Program-made: the position numbers and the translations under genes
Assembly (NCBI GenBank): GCA_963720675.1
Contig: CAVRGH010000003.1
Coordinates: 124,001-188,000 of the forward strand
Source: JALHSW01 sp963720675
GTDB lineage: Bacteria > Actinomycetota > Acidimicrobiia > IMCC26256 > PALSA-555
Reading direction: 5' to 3'
DNA: 64,000 nt
In this document: piece by piece, positions 26,423 to 35,352 of the stretch
How positions within the stretch are numbered: the first letter of the stretch is position 1
Layout of the letters: each line of letters begins with the position of its first letter
Notes under the pieces: model-generated
What the model was told of the DNA's origin: nothing
Database searches by the model: none
Seen by the model: the letters and a program-made list of their open reading frames with translations, nothing else

Positions 26423-27360
26423 CACGAGTACTGCCGGAGCAGATGGGCGGCGTGTGTCCGCCGCCGGGTTGCGAGCTCGTCGGACTCGACGATCTCCGCA
26501 TCAGCCGGCAGGGAGACGAGGAGGTGGTCGAGACGACGCTCGCCGCTCACGGTCACCTCGAGCTCGATGCGTCCGTTGCCGAGCTCGGTGATCGGCCCGA
26601 GTCGGTGCGGTGCGGGGAGGCTCTCGAGCGAGTCGGCGCGCATCCGCACCCGCACGGTCCGGGCGTGCGCGGACAGGTCGAACCACTCGGGCACCTCGAC
26701 GTCGTCGGGTGGGTCGAACGGGATCGAACCGACGCGCGCCGACAACATGCGATCGACCCGGAACTGTCGGACGTCGTCCTGGGTCACGTCGCGCGCGGTG
26801 AGGTACCAGTGGCCCCAACGCGACCAGAGCCGATGGGGGAGCAGCTCCCGATCGGTCGGCGTGTCCGCGCCGTCGCGCAGGTATCGGACCGCGACCGAGC
26901 GGTGCTGGTCGAGCGCCGCTCGCAGGGTCGGGAGCGTCGGCGGGACCTCGACCGGCATCCGCAGCTGGACGGCGACCTCACCGGCCAGCTTGGTGACGGC
27001 GACGTCGAGGTCGGGCGTCGGCGCGTCGGCGATCGCCTGCATCGTCGTGCCCGCGACGAGCAACCGCAGGGCGGTGTCGGGTGGTGGGGGGAGTGCAGCG
27101 ACGTCGCGGAGCCAATGGCTGGCGGTGAGCGACACCACGGAGTGCTCGTCGAGCAAGAAGGCGGACGATTCGCTCACGAGGGAGCCGTCGGCGGCGTGGT
27201 AGTCGACGAACAGCGCGGCGCCGAGCGTCGTGCGCAGCGTGTCCTCGGGAACACCGGTGAGTGCCGAGCACTCCGCGAGCGGGACTGAACCCCGCTCCTC
27301 CACGAGGCCGAGCACGGCCCGGAGCACGTCGAACTGACGCTGCTTGGTGAGCGCGGCCAT
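26422..27360 (-). CDS. WYL-domain transcription regulator (PafC-like)
   Basis: A 312-residue regulator. The N-terminal winged-helix region is 'RQFDVLRAVLGLVEERGSVPLAECSALTGVPEDTLRTTL'; a WYL domain at about 150-220 has 'DQHRSVAVRYLRDG' and 'LWSRWGHWYLTARDVTQDDVRQFRVDRM'; a WCX extension follows. Order and size resemble PafC, the second member of the actinobacterial PafBC DNA-damage activator. No proteasome-accessory genes lie nearby, so orthology is not claimed. ATG overlaps the upstream WYL stop by one base. Confidence 0.85.
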   Translation of the reverse strand: MAALTKQRQFDVLRAVLGLVEERGSVPLAECSALTGVPEDTLRTTLGAALFVDYHAADGSLVSESSAFLLDEHSVVSLTASHWLRDVAALPPPPDTALRLLVAGTTMQAIADAPTPDLDVAVTKLAGEVAVQLRMPVEVPPTLPTLRAALDQHRSVAVRYLRDGADTPTDRELLPHRLWSRWGHWYLTARDVTQDDVRQFRVDRMLSARVGSIPFDPPDDVEVPEWFDLSAHARTVRVRMRADSLESLPAPHRLGPITELGNGRIELEVTVSGERRLDHLLVSLPADAEIVESDELATRRRTHAAHLLRQYS

Positions 27361-28310
27361 CAGGCACCCCCTGCCAGCGCGGCGAGGTGGTCGCGGACGA
27401 TCGCGACCAGCGCGGGCGGTCCGAGCACGCGGGCGTGTTCGCGGAACGACAGGATCCGGTTGCGGGTCGAGGTGTGGTGGCGCACCTCGAACACCACGAC
27501 GGGCTCTCCGTCGACCTCGCCGTCGACGTCCCCGCCGAGATCTGCGAGGAACGCGGGAAGGTGGTCGCGCTCGACGCGCACCCGGGCGCGGAGGCGGGCG
27601 TCGCGACCCCACGCGTTGGGGTCGAAGTCGAACGCGAGCACCGGGTCGAACCAGTCGGGGACGGTCGATGCACCCGCATCACCGATCGCGGTGATGGGGA
27701 CCTCGGTGCCGATGCGATCGAGGCGGTAGCGGCGCAGCGCGTCGAGCTCGGGATCCCAGCCGGCGACGTACCAGCGCCCGTGCCAGGTGCCGAGCGCATA
27801 CGGCTGCAGGACGCGGGTACGTCCCTCGTGGTCGAACTGGACCGCGCGACCGGTCTGGATGGCGTCGCGCAGGTCGGCGACCTGGTCGTGCACCCGGATC
27901 ACGATCTGGGCAGCCGCGTCGTCGACCCCGGCGCCGAGCTGCCCCCCGCCTCCGTCGGGACCACCGCCGATGCCCTCGACGTCGACCGCGGCGGCCGCGG
28001 CGATCAGCGCGGCGCGCTCTCGGGTGGTGAAGAACGGTGGCTCGAGCCGGTAGCGGTGGACCCCGTCGTCGTAGCGGGCGTCGATTCCCCAGGCCGCCCG
28101 GAGGTCCTGGAGGTCGCGTCGGACCATCCGCCGCAGCGCCTCCCACTCCGGGCCCTCGGTGTGGAGGGTGCCGTGCTCGTCGCGGGCCAGCTCGGGGTCG
28201 AAGCCGCGGACGTTGCCGGCGATCTCGTCGAGCGATGCACCCTCCTCGCCGCGCAGCTTCAGGTACGCGGCCAGGTTCAGGATCCGCTCGGTCGGTGTCG
28301 CATCCCCCAC
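27360..28310 (-). CDS. WYL-domain transcription regulator (PafB-like)
   Basis: First gene of the WYL pair. 'TPTERILNLAAYLKLRGEEGASLDEIAGNVRGF' forms a winged-helix DNA-binding start like PafB, followed by 'EALRRMVRRDLQDLRAAWGIDARYDDGVHRYRLEP', a WYL domain 'AVQFDHEGRTRVLQPYALGTWHGRWYVAGWDPELDALRRYRLDRI' and a WCX region. GTG 28310 gives the typical N-terminus; the frame stays open to GTG 28343, but that would leave only 14 bp to the divergent hydrolase gene. A central Gly-rich stretch 'GGGPDGGGGQLG' is unusual. Confidence 0.82.
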   Translation of the reverse strand: MGDATPTERILNLAAYLKLRGEEGASLDEIAGNVRGFDPELARDEHGTLHTEGPEWEALRRMVRRDLQDLRAAWGIDARYDDGVHRYRLEPPFFTTRERAALIAAAAAVDVEGIGGGPDGGGGQLGAGVDDAAAQIVIRVHDQVADLRDAIQTGRAVQFDHEGRTRVLQPYALGTWHGRWYVAGWDPELDALRRYRLDRIGTEVPITAIGDAGASTVPDWFDPVLAFDFDPNAWGRDARLRARVRVERDHLPAFLADLGGDVDGEVDGEPVVVFEVRHHTSTRNRILSFREHARVLGPPALVAIVRDHLAALAGGA

Positions 28311-28357
28311 CACGGGGGCATGCTGCCACGCCACGGCGATCACTACGCTCGGTTCCC

Positions 28358-29248
28358 GTGGACCGGCGCGCCGACGAGCTCGTACACGAGTGGGAACGAC
28401 GGGGCTCGCGGCGGACCCTGGCCGGGCACGAAGTGTTCGTCGTCGACCAGCCGGCGACCGGCGCGGAGACGGCCGACCCGTTGCTGGTGCTGCACGGGTT
28501 TCCCTCGAGCTCGTTCGACTTCCGCGCCTGCCTGGATCGGCTCGCCGAGCACCGTCGGGTGCTGCTGTTCGACTGCATCGGCTTCGGCCTGTCGGCCAAG
28601 CCCGACGTCCGGTACGGCCTCGACCTGCAGGCGGACGTCGCCGTCGAGCTCGTGCAGTCGTCGGGGATCGAGCGGATCGACCTGCTCACCCACGACATGG
28701 GGAACTCGGTGGGGGGCGAGGTGCTCGCCCGATCGCTCGACGGCACGCTCCCCGGCACGATCGGACGTCGGGTCCTGGCGAACGGGTCGGTGTACATCGG
28801 GATGGCCCAGCTCACGGTCGGTCAGCAGCTCTTGCTGTCGCTCCCCGACGAGCGGCTCGTCGACGGTTCGCTGGTGGGTCCGGAGGCCTTCCAGGCCGGG
28901 CTCGCGGGGACGTTCGCATCCGAGGACTCCGTCGATGCCGACGAGCTCGAGGCGCAGTGGCTGCTGATGCATCGCGACGACGGCGAGCTGCTCCTCCCGC
29001 GGACCATCCGCTACATCGAGGAGCGTCGTGAGCGCGAGGGCCGGTGGACCGGCGCCATCGAGCGCCACCCTGCCCCACTCACGATCGTGTGGGGCGCCCT
29101 CGATCCCGTCGCGGTCGTGGCGATGACCGACCGGCTGCTCGCGGCGCGGTCGGACGCGACCCTGCGGCTCCTCGACGACATCGGCCACTACCCGATGGTC
29201 GAGGCCCCCGATCGCTTCGTCGACGGGGTGCTCGTCGGTCTGGCCTGA
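28358..29248 (+). CDS. alpha/beta hydrolase, haloalkane-dehalogenase/epoxide-hydrolase type
   Basis: A 296-residue hydrolase. 'VLHGFPSSSFDFRACL' is the oxyanion-hole segment; the nucleophile elbow is 'LLTHDMGNSVG', with Asp rather than Ser, which marks the haloalkane dehalogenase/epoxide hydrolase/fluoroacetate group. The late acid is in 'VWGALDPVAV' and the base His in 'DDIGHYPMVEAP'. The GTG start is divergent from the WYL operon. Substrate unknown; a dehalogenase or soluble epoxide hydrolase activity is inferred. Confidence 0.87.
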   Translation: MDRRADELVHEWERRGSRRTLAGHEVFVVDQPATGAETADPLLVLHGFPSSSFDFRACLDRLAEHRRVLLFDCIGFGLSAKPDVRYGLDLQADVAVELVQSSGIERIDLLTHDMGNSVGGEVLARSLDGTLPGTIGRRVLANGSVYIGMAQLTVGQQLLLSLPDERLVDGSLVGPEAFQAGLAGTFASEDSVDADELEAQWLLMHRDDGELLLPRTIRYIEERREREGRWTGAIERHPAPLTIVWGALDPVAVVAMTDRLLAARSDATLRLLDDIGHYPMVEAPDRFVDGVLVGLA

Positions 29249-29304
29249 TCGGCCCGGGTCGGGCGGGGCCGAGCGGACCGTCCACCGGGCCCGGCACACG
29301 CCCG

Positions 29305-30234
29305 TCATCGGTTGGCCACCGCGCGCTGGAAGCACTCGTCGAAGAGCAGGTCGCACACCTGTGCGGTGATCGACCGGGCGCCCCACGCGCGGCGGGCTCG
29401 GGCGAGCGCGTCACCGGCGTGCTCGATCGCGAGGTTGTGCTCACCGAGGTCGGAGTGGGCGCGGGCGAGCGCGCAGCGCAACGTGACCGCGCTCGAGGCG
29501 CGCATGCCGCCCCGCCAGGCCAGGCGGGCGAGCAGCCGGGGGCTGTGCTCGATGGCTGCCTCGTGCTCACCGATCGCGACCAGCGACTCGACGGCGCCGA
29601 CGAGCGCGTCGACCGTGCGACGGTCGAGGGTCGAGGGGGCCCAGCCCAGGGCCCGCCGGGCGTACCAGTCGACCGCCACCGGTTGGTCGGCGCGCAGCTC
29701 GGCCGCTGCGAGCTCGGCCGCCGCGATCGCCGCCCACCGACCGGGCTGCACGAACCCCTCACCGATCAGCGCCAGATATCCGTCGTGGAGCGCGTGGCGC
29801 ACGTCGGCCAGCTCGCCGGTGAGGCGCGCGGCCTGCCACTCGTAGGCGTCGCTGATCAGCGCGTGGAAGGCCTCGCCCGGGACTGCGGGACGGCCGGTCG
29901 CGACCTCGACGAGCTCTTCGAGGGCGGTGCCGAGCCGGCCGACGCTGGGCAGCACGCTCCCGGGCACGATCGAGTCGTACGCGTCGAAGAGCCCGAGCAG
30001 GGCGTGGGCGTAGCGGGTGGCCTCACCCGAGCGCGGCGGCGGCGCCGCGTCGACGAGTGCGGCCGCCACCCGACGGGGCAGGGCGCGGACCGTGCGGCGG
30101 ACGAGCGTGCTCAGACGGACCGGGAGGCGCCGCGCCGACGCGGGGTCGAGCCGCCCGCGCGCGGCGAGGCGGAAGGCGAGCTGCGCGACCGTGATCGGGT
30201 CGGCGACGGTGATCGGGAGGCGGTCCGGTTCCAT
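29305..30234 (-). CDS. hypothetical helical repeat protein, 309 aa
   Basis: Unrecognised. Ala/Leu/Arg-rich, with repeated antiparallel-helix patterns in the second half such as 'TVDALVGAVESLVAIGEHEAAIEHSPRLLARLAWRGG' and 'ALARAHSDLGEHNLAIEHAGDALARARRAWG'. These resemble degenerate tetratricopeptide units. The 'GEHxxAIEH' motif occurs twice, 40-odd residues apart. No catalytic motif is apparent. Likely a protein-binding scaffold. Divergence from the hydrolase and the lipoprotein gives no context clue. Confidence 0.7.
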   Translation of the reverse strand: MEPDRLPITVADPITVAQLAFRLAARGRLDPASARRLPVRLSTLVRRTVRALPRRVAAALVDAAPPPRSGEATRYAHALLGLFDAYDSIVPGSVLPSVGRLGTALEELVEVATGRPAVPGEAFHALISDAYEWQAARLTGELADVRHALHDGYLALIGEGFVQPGRWAAIAAAELAAAELRADQPVAVDWYARRALGWAPSTLDRRTVDALVGAVESLVAIGEHEAAIEHSPRLLARLAWRGGMRASSAVTLRCALARAHSDLGEHNLAIEHAGDALARARRAWGARSITAQVCDLLFDECFQRAVANR

Positions 30235-30270
30235 GCCCGGAGCGTCGCGCCCGGGTGTGACAGCTACCGC

Positions 30271-30789
30271 TCAGCAGCCGGCGGCCTGGAGGGTGGGATA
30301 CGGGTCCACCCGGGCACCGTTGATCCCGCCGAGACGGATCTCGAAGTGGAGGTGCACCGCGGTGGCGTTGCCGGTCTGACCGACGTGCCCGATCGTGTCG
30401 CCCTGGAGGACGGCACGGTCGCCACCGACGAAGTCGTTCAGGTGGGCGAACTGGTACACGTTGCCGTCGGTGGCCGTGAGGTAGACGACGTTTCCGCCGG
30501 CTCCCTCGTCGGGCACGTTGCGCACGGTCCCGGCCTTCACTGCCACGGCGGGCGTGCCGAGCGGCTTGAACATGTCGATGCCCCAGTGGAACCCGGTGCC
30601 GCGGGGGCCGTAGCTGTCGACGTAGGTCGCGCCGGTCACCGGGCAGGCGAAGCCACCGACCACGGGCGCAGGACCCGACGGCGGGGTCGGCGGTGGGGGC
30701 GGGGCCGGGGGCGCACACGCGGCGGCGAGCACGACGAGAGCGCCTACGAGCAGGGCCAGTCGGCCCGGGCGGCGAACGGGGAGCAGCAT
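30271..30789 (-). CDS. M23-family peptidase-like lipoprotein
   Basis: A 172-residue exported lipoprotein. The signal peptide ends in a lipobox 'LVVLAAAC', then a Pro-rich linker leads to a LysM-free M23 domain. Zinc-site motifs are 'FHWGIDMFKPLGT' (H-x-x-x-D) and 'VHLHFEIRLGG' (H-x-H). 'AVKAGTVRNV' and 'GDTIGHVGQTGNAT' are typical of M23 endopeptidases that cut peptidoglycan cross-links. AGGAGG lies just upstream of ATG 30789. Located outside the membrane; probably remodels the wall. Divergent from the PDZ gene. Confidence 0.9.
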   Translation of the reverse strand: MLLPVRRPGRLALLVGALVVLAAACAPPAPPPPPTPPSGPAPVVGGFACPVTGATYVDSYGPRGTGFHWGIDMFKPLGTPAVAVKAGTVRNVPDEGAGGNVVYLTATDGNVYQFAHLNDFVGGDRAVLQGDTIGHVGQTGNATAVHLHFEIRLGGINGARVDPYPTLQAAGC

Positions 30790-30916
30790 TGCCTCCTGAT
30801 CGGCACCCAGGACTTGTGGCTGAAGGGGAACCCGGGGAGCGTGGCGGGCGTTGTGAGTGGGCTCGGGGTCGCCACGCGCCCCGACCGAGACGCGTGTCCC
30901 GAGATGAGGAGCACCG

Positions 30917-31618
30917 ATGCCGGACGAGACGACCCCCCAGGACCCCTCGTCGGAGGAGCCCGCCGCGGCACCGGCCGACGACGCCACTGCGCCGACCCCG
31001 GCTGCCACTCCGACGCCGGCTCCCGCGGCATCGGGCGAGCGCAGGGGCGTGTTCGTGCCCCGCTGGCTCGCCGTCCTCCTGGGCCTCGTGCTCGCCGTCG
31101 CCCTCGTCGGCGGCGGTGGGTTCGCCCTCGGTCGGGCGACGGCCGACGACCACCACGACGACGAGCACGCCCGGGTCGAGGACCGGCGTCAGGGCGGGCA
31201 GGGCAACCCGAACGACCGACAGGGTGGTCAGCCCGGTGGTCGGCCCGGCGGTCAGGGCGACCGTCCGGATCAGGGCAACGCACCCACGCCCCGCGGCGAG
31301 CAGCCCACCCCGACCGGGCGCGTGCTCCTCGGCGTCGTGGTCGAGCCCGCGGGCGACGGCGGCACCGGTGCCCGGATCGTGAGCGTCGCACCGGGCAGCC
31401 CGGCGGCCGATGCGGGACTCGAGTCCGGCGACGTCATCACCAAGGTCGACGACAGTGCCGTGGACGGCCCGGCCGCCCTCGCACGTGCGATCGGGGACCA
31501 CGCCGATGGCGACGAGGTCACGCTCACCTACGAGCGTGACGGCACCGCCACCACGGCCAAGGTGACGCTCGCCGCCCAGTCGGCCTCGTCCTTCCCGAGC
31601 ACCAGCCCACCCGCGTAG
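30917..31618 (+). CDS. membrane-anchored PDZ-domain protein
   Basis: A 233-residue protein: a Pro/Ala-rich cytoplasmic head (1-42), one membrane helix (about 47-70, 'RWLAVLLGLVLAVALVGGGGFALG'), an extended Asp/His then Gln/Gly/Pro-rich linker, and a C-terminal PDZ domain ('RVLLGVVVEPAG', 'IVSVAPGSPAADAGLESGDVITKVDDSAV'). HtrA proteases carry such PDZ domains, but no trypsin-like domain is present, so it is probably a substrate or peptide adaptor on the outer face. Upstream of a START-like protein in the same direction. Confidence 0.85.
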   Translation: MPDETTPQDPSSEEPAAAPADDATAPTPAATPTPAPAASGERRGVFVPRWLAVLLGLVLAVALVGGGGFALGRATADDHHDDEHARVEDRRQGGQGNPNDRQGGQPGGRPGGQGDRPDQGNAPTPRGEQPTPTGRVLLGVVVEPAGDGGTGARIVSVAPGSPAADAGLESGDVITKVDDSAVDGPAALARAIGDHADGDEVTLTYERDGTATTAKVTLAAQSASSFPSTSPPA

Positions 31619-31644
31619 CCGACGTCGGGGCCTAACCTGCGGGC

Positions 31645-32115
31645 ATGACCGATGCCGGAGCCCGCAGCTCGGAGAACGCCGAGACCGTCGAGCGCGTGAT
31701 CGCCGCGCCGCCCGAGAAGATCTTCGCCCTGCTCGCGGACCCGAGCCGTCACCACGACATCGACGGCTCGGGCACCGTGCGCGAAGCGAAGGACCACCCG
31801 GAGCGCTTGTCGTTGGGTGCGAAGTTCGGGATGAAGATGAAGCTGGGCATCCCGTACTCCATGGTGAGCACCGTCATCGAGTTCGAGGACAACCGCTGCA
31901 TCGCGTGGCAGACCCGCCCGCCGATCGGTGGGTCCATCGCCGGCGGGCGCATCTGGCGCTACCAGCTCGAGCCCGTGGACGGTGGCACCCGGGTGCGCGA
32001 GACCTGGGACATCTCCGAGGAGAAGATCAAGGCGGTCGTGCGCCCGGCTCGGAAGAAGACGCACGACAACATGGAGGCGACGCTCGAGCGCATCGAGGAG
32101 ATCGTCACCGCCTGA
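31645..32115 (+). CDS. SRPBCC (START-like) family protein
   Basis: A 156-residue helix-grip-fold protein. 'ETVERVIAAPPEKIFALLADPSRHHDIDGSGTVREAK' is the characteristic N-terminal strand and helix of polyketide-cyclase/AHSA1-like proteins, and 'MEATLERIEEIV' is the long C-terminal helix. Such proteins bind hydrophobic ligands; ligand unknown. It lies 26 bp after the PDZ gene and 15 bp before the LtrA-like gene. Confidence 0.85.
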   Translation: MTDAGARSSENAETVERVIAAPPEKIFALLADPSRHHDIDGSGTVREAKDHPERLSLGAKFGMKMKLGIPYSMVSTVIEFEDNRCIAWQTRPPIGGSIAGGRIWRYQLEPVDGGTRVRETWDISEEKIKAVVRPARKKTHDNMEATLERIEEIVTA

Positions 32116-32130
32116 CGTCGTCGTCGCCCC

Positions 32131-33345
32131 GTGACCGCACCCGATCCCGATCACCGCCCCGTACCCTCGTCCCCGGCCGGCCGTTCGTACACGTCGTACA
32201 CCGCGGTCCCCATGGCCGCGTGGCTCGAGCTCTTCTACGACCTGATCTTCGTCGCGGCGATCCTCGTCTTCAGCGCCGCGGTCTCCCACCTCGAGGACGA
32301 GGTCCGCATCGCCTGGGTGGTGGGAGTCTTCGTCGCCGTCTGGTGGATCTGGGTGTCGACGACGATGTTCGTGAACCGCTTCCGCGTCGACGACGTCGGC
32401 CAGCGTGTGCTCGTGCTGCTGCAGATGTTCCTCGTGGTCGTGCTCGCCGTCGAGGCGCGCGAGGGCGTGCTGCGCGACGGGCCGTTCATCTCGATCACCT
32501 ATGCGTGCCTCATCGGGACCGTCGCAGTGATGTACGGGCGCGAGGCCCGGGCCCGAGGTCCGTTGGGGCCGTACGCGATCCGGCGAGCGACGTGGGCGAC
32601 CGGGTCGGTCCTGGTGTTCGTGCTCGCCGGCGCAGTCCCGGTCGAGGTCCGCGAACCGCTGTGGGTGCTCGGCCTGGGGATCACGATCATCCCGGCGGTC
32701 GTGCAGTCGTCGCGGATGCGGCTCAGCGCCCCGATCGACGAGGCGCACATCGTCGAGCGCATGGGCGCCTTCACGATCATCGTGTGCGGCGAGGCCTTCC
32801 TGAAGGTCGCGATCCAGGTCACCACCGCACCGATCGAGCACATCGACTTCCTGGCGCTCGCGTTCCAGTTCGTGCTCACGTTCGCGATCTGGTCGACCTA
32901 CTTCCAGGACGTCCCGCACGCGGGGATCCGCGGCAGGCGGTTCGCACCGTGGATCGCGCTGCACCTCGTGGTGCAGATGGGCATCATCGGCACCGCGATC
33001 GGGGTCGCGAAGATGGTCGCGGTCGATCCGCTGGCGCACGTGCCGGCGTCCGACATCCTCGAGGTCACCGCGACGCTCGCGGTCGATGTACGTCGGCTTC
33101 GCGTTCCTCGGGCTGTGCACGCGCCGCCAGCCGGTCCGTGACCTGCTGGTGCTGCGGCTCTCGACGGCGGGGGTCGATCGCCGTCGTCGGAGCCATGGCC
33201 GCCTGGCAGATCCCGTCGGTGAACCTGGTGGAAGGCGTTGCGCCTGCTGTCGGTCGTGGCCCTCGGCGCACGCGTTCGCGGCCGACCGCTGCGCCGCCGG
33301 ACCGAGGTGCCCGATGTGGTCGAGGAGTCGGTCAGCCTTCGCTGA
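32131..33345 (+). CDS. low-temperature-requirement A (LtrA)-like membrane protein (frameshifted)
   Basis: A polytopic membrane protein. 'WLELFYDLIFVAAILVFSAAV' matches the LtrA start, where the 'ELFYDLIFV' motif is invariant, and 'VERMGAFTIIVCGEAFLK' is the second family motif. The gene breaks three times near the end: about 33085 (resuming 'MYVGFAFLGLCTRRQPVRDLLVLRLS'), about 33170 (resuming 'GSIAVVGAMAAWQIPSVNL') and about 33230 (resuming 'WKALRLLSVVALGARV'), to reach TGA 33343-33345. Function of LtrA proteins is poorly known. GTG start. Confidence 0.8.
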
Positions 33346-33349
33346 GCAG

Positions 33350-33694
33350 TCAGCCCTCGATGAGCCGGGCGAGCCGTTCGGCCGCATCGTCGACCCACAC
33401 GAACTCGAAGCCGGCCTGACGGGCGAAGTGCTCGTCGACGTGGGTGTCGCCGACGTGGAGGCGCTCCTCGCTCGGGAACTGCTCGAGCACCGCCGGAAGG
33501 TGGTGCTTGCCGCCCACGAACGCGACCTCGACGCCGTGCTGCTGCCAGAGCGACTCCTGGTCGCTGCGGGTGCGGTCCGAGGCCGAGCCGATCACGTGGC
33601 CCGCGGCCCCGACCGACCGGACGACCTCGACCGTGATGGGCCCCGGCGGGTGTCCGAACTCCATCGTCCCGTCGATGTCGAAGCTCACGAGCAC
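33350..33694 (-). CDS. small HAD-like hydrolase
   Basis: A 114-residue HAD fold without a cap. Motif I 'VSFDIDGTMEFGHPPG' has the D-x-D-G-T signature, motif II is probably Ser in 'GSASDRTRSD', a Lys in 'VGGKHHLP' may be motif III, and motif IV is 'HVGDTHVDEHFA'. It is shorter than usual, so it may be a trimmed enzyme. GTG start. Convergent with the LtrA-like gene and divergent from the beta-helix gene. Substrate unknown. Confidence 0.75.
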   Translation of the reverse strand: MLVSFDIDGTMEFGHPPGPITVEVVRSVGAAGHVIGSASDRTRSDQESLWQQHGVEVAFVGGKHHLPAVLEQFPSEERLHVGDTHVDEHFARQAGFEFVWVDDAAERLARLIEG

Positions 33695-33772
33695 CGGTCC
33701 AGTCTGGCCGATCGACTAACTTGCCCGGAATGCCCGGAGCGGAGCCGGGCCTGGTCGAGAGCACGAGGATCG

Positions 33773-35324
33773 ATGCCCGACGAGATGCCCGACGCCCCGA
33801 ACCGCGCCGCCCGTCGAGCCGCCGAGCGAGGGGAGCCGGTCGAAGAAGCTCGCCGCCCTCGGCTCGAGCGCCGTCCTGGTCACCACCGGCGCGGCAGCGG
33901 TCACCGCCCTCACCGCGGCCCCCGCGGGTGCCGCGCCGATCCTGGTCACGAGCGAAGCCGACAACGGTGGCGGGACGCTGCGGGACGCGCTCGCGAACGC
34001 CAACGACGGCGACGTCATCACCTTTGCCCCGACCGTGACCACCATCACGCTCACGACCGGGGATCTCCTGGTCGCCGATGCCGTCACCATCCAGGGCCCG
34101 GGCCCTGACGCGCTCACGATCACCGCCGGTGGCGCGGACCAGCGGGTCATCGACGTCAACCCGGACGCGGACGACAACGTGACGATCAGCGGGCTGACGA
34201 TCACCGGGGGCAACATCGCCGGGGGCTACAACGGCGGTGGGGTGTACCACGACGCGGGCAACCTCACCCTCGACCACGTCGTGATCACCGACAACCACAC
34301 TGCCAAGGGATTCGGCGGCGGTGTCGCCTCGGACGCCGAGACGCGGCCGGCTCACGATCACCGACTCGGTGATCAGCGGGAACAGCAGCCTGTACCAGGG
34401 GGGCGGCCTCTACGCGTTCTACGGCGACGTCACGATCACCGGGACGTCGATCACCGGCAACTCGTCGACTGGCGACGGGGGAGGTGGGATCAAGGTCCGC
34501 GGATTCGAGCAGCTCGGCCTCACGATCACGAGCTCGACCGTTTCGGGGAACCACGCGGAGGCGTACGGCGGTGGGCTCTACCTCTACGGCACCTCCGACG
34601 CGACGATCACGCAGCTCCACCATCGACAACAACGTCTCGGCCATGGGGGGCGGCGGCATCGAGATCTACCGCCTCGACGGCCCGACGGTGATCGCGAACT
34701 CCACCATCTCGGGGAACACCGCCGCGAACACCGGCGGCGCGATGTACGGCCTGGCCGAGGCGCCGGTGTCGATCCTCCAGTCGACGATCGCGGGCAACAC
34801 CGCTGGGGCCACGGGTGGACTGCACCTCAACGACGCCGACACCACGATCACCGGCACGATCATCGGTGACAACCACGACGACGGTGGCGACGATGCCGCG
34901 GCGACCGATCTCGACACCAGAGTTCATCGACTCGCTCGAGCCGAAGGACGGCGGCAACCCGAAGAACGGGCCCGGCAAGGGCGGCGGGGTCGGTGCCGCG
35001 AGCGCGATTCGACGTCGACGCTCACGCAGAGCCTGGTGGAAGGGCTCGTCGGCGACACGGTGGGCCTCACCGACGGCGGCGGCAACGTACGAGGTGCCGA
35101 CCCGGTGCTCGGCGCGCTCGCCGAGAACGGTGGCCCGACCCGGACGCAGGCGCTCCTGCCCGGCAGCCCCGCGATCGACGCCGGCCGGATCCCGGTGCCC
35201 GACTTCCCGGGGAACGGGAACGACCAGCGCGGCCCCGGCTACGCCGCGGGTCGTCGCGGGGCGCGCCGACATCGGTGCGTTCGAGGTCCAGGCGATCGTG
35301 GTCACGCCCCGCTTCACCGGCTGA
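33773..35324 (+). pseudogene. secreted right-handed beta-helix protein (multiple frameshifts)
   Basis: Fragments in three frames join into one exported protein: a basic N-terminus, signal-like helix 'LAALGSSAVLVTTGAAAVTALTAAPAGAAP', then 'TSEADNGGGTLRDALANAN', parallel beta-helix repeats ('LTITGGN', 'STISGNTA', 'TITGTII') and a choice-of-anchor Q-type end ('GGPTRTQALLPGSPAIDAG', 'GRADIGAFEVQ'). Frame changes are seen near 33831 (one extra G in a GGGG run), 34340, 34615, 34920, 35000 and 35250. Six breaks in 1.5 kb is far above the rest of the window. It may be a repetitive sequence poorly assembled, or a decaying gene. Such proteins usually bind or cut polysaccharide. Confidence 0.72.
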
Positions 35325-35352
35325 TGCCACGCGCGGATCGTGGTGCGGGTGC

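Noticed and set aside
26422..28310. Naming the WYL pair pafB and pafC outright
   Set aside because: The pup/proteasome genes that normally accompany them are absent, and WYL pairs have many paralogues.
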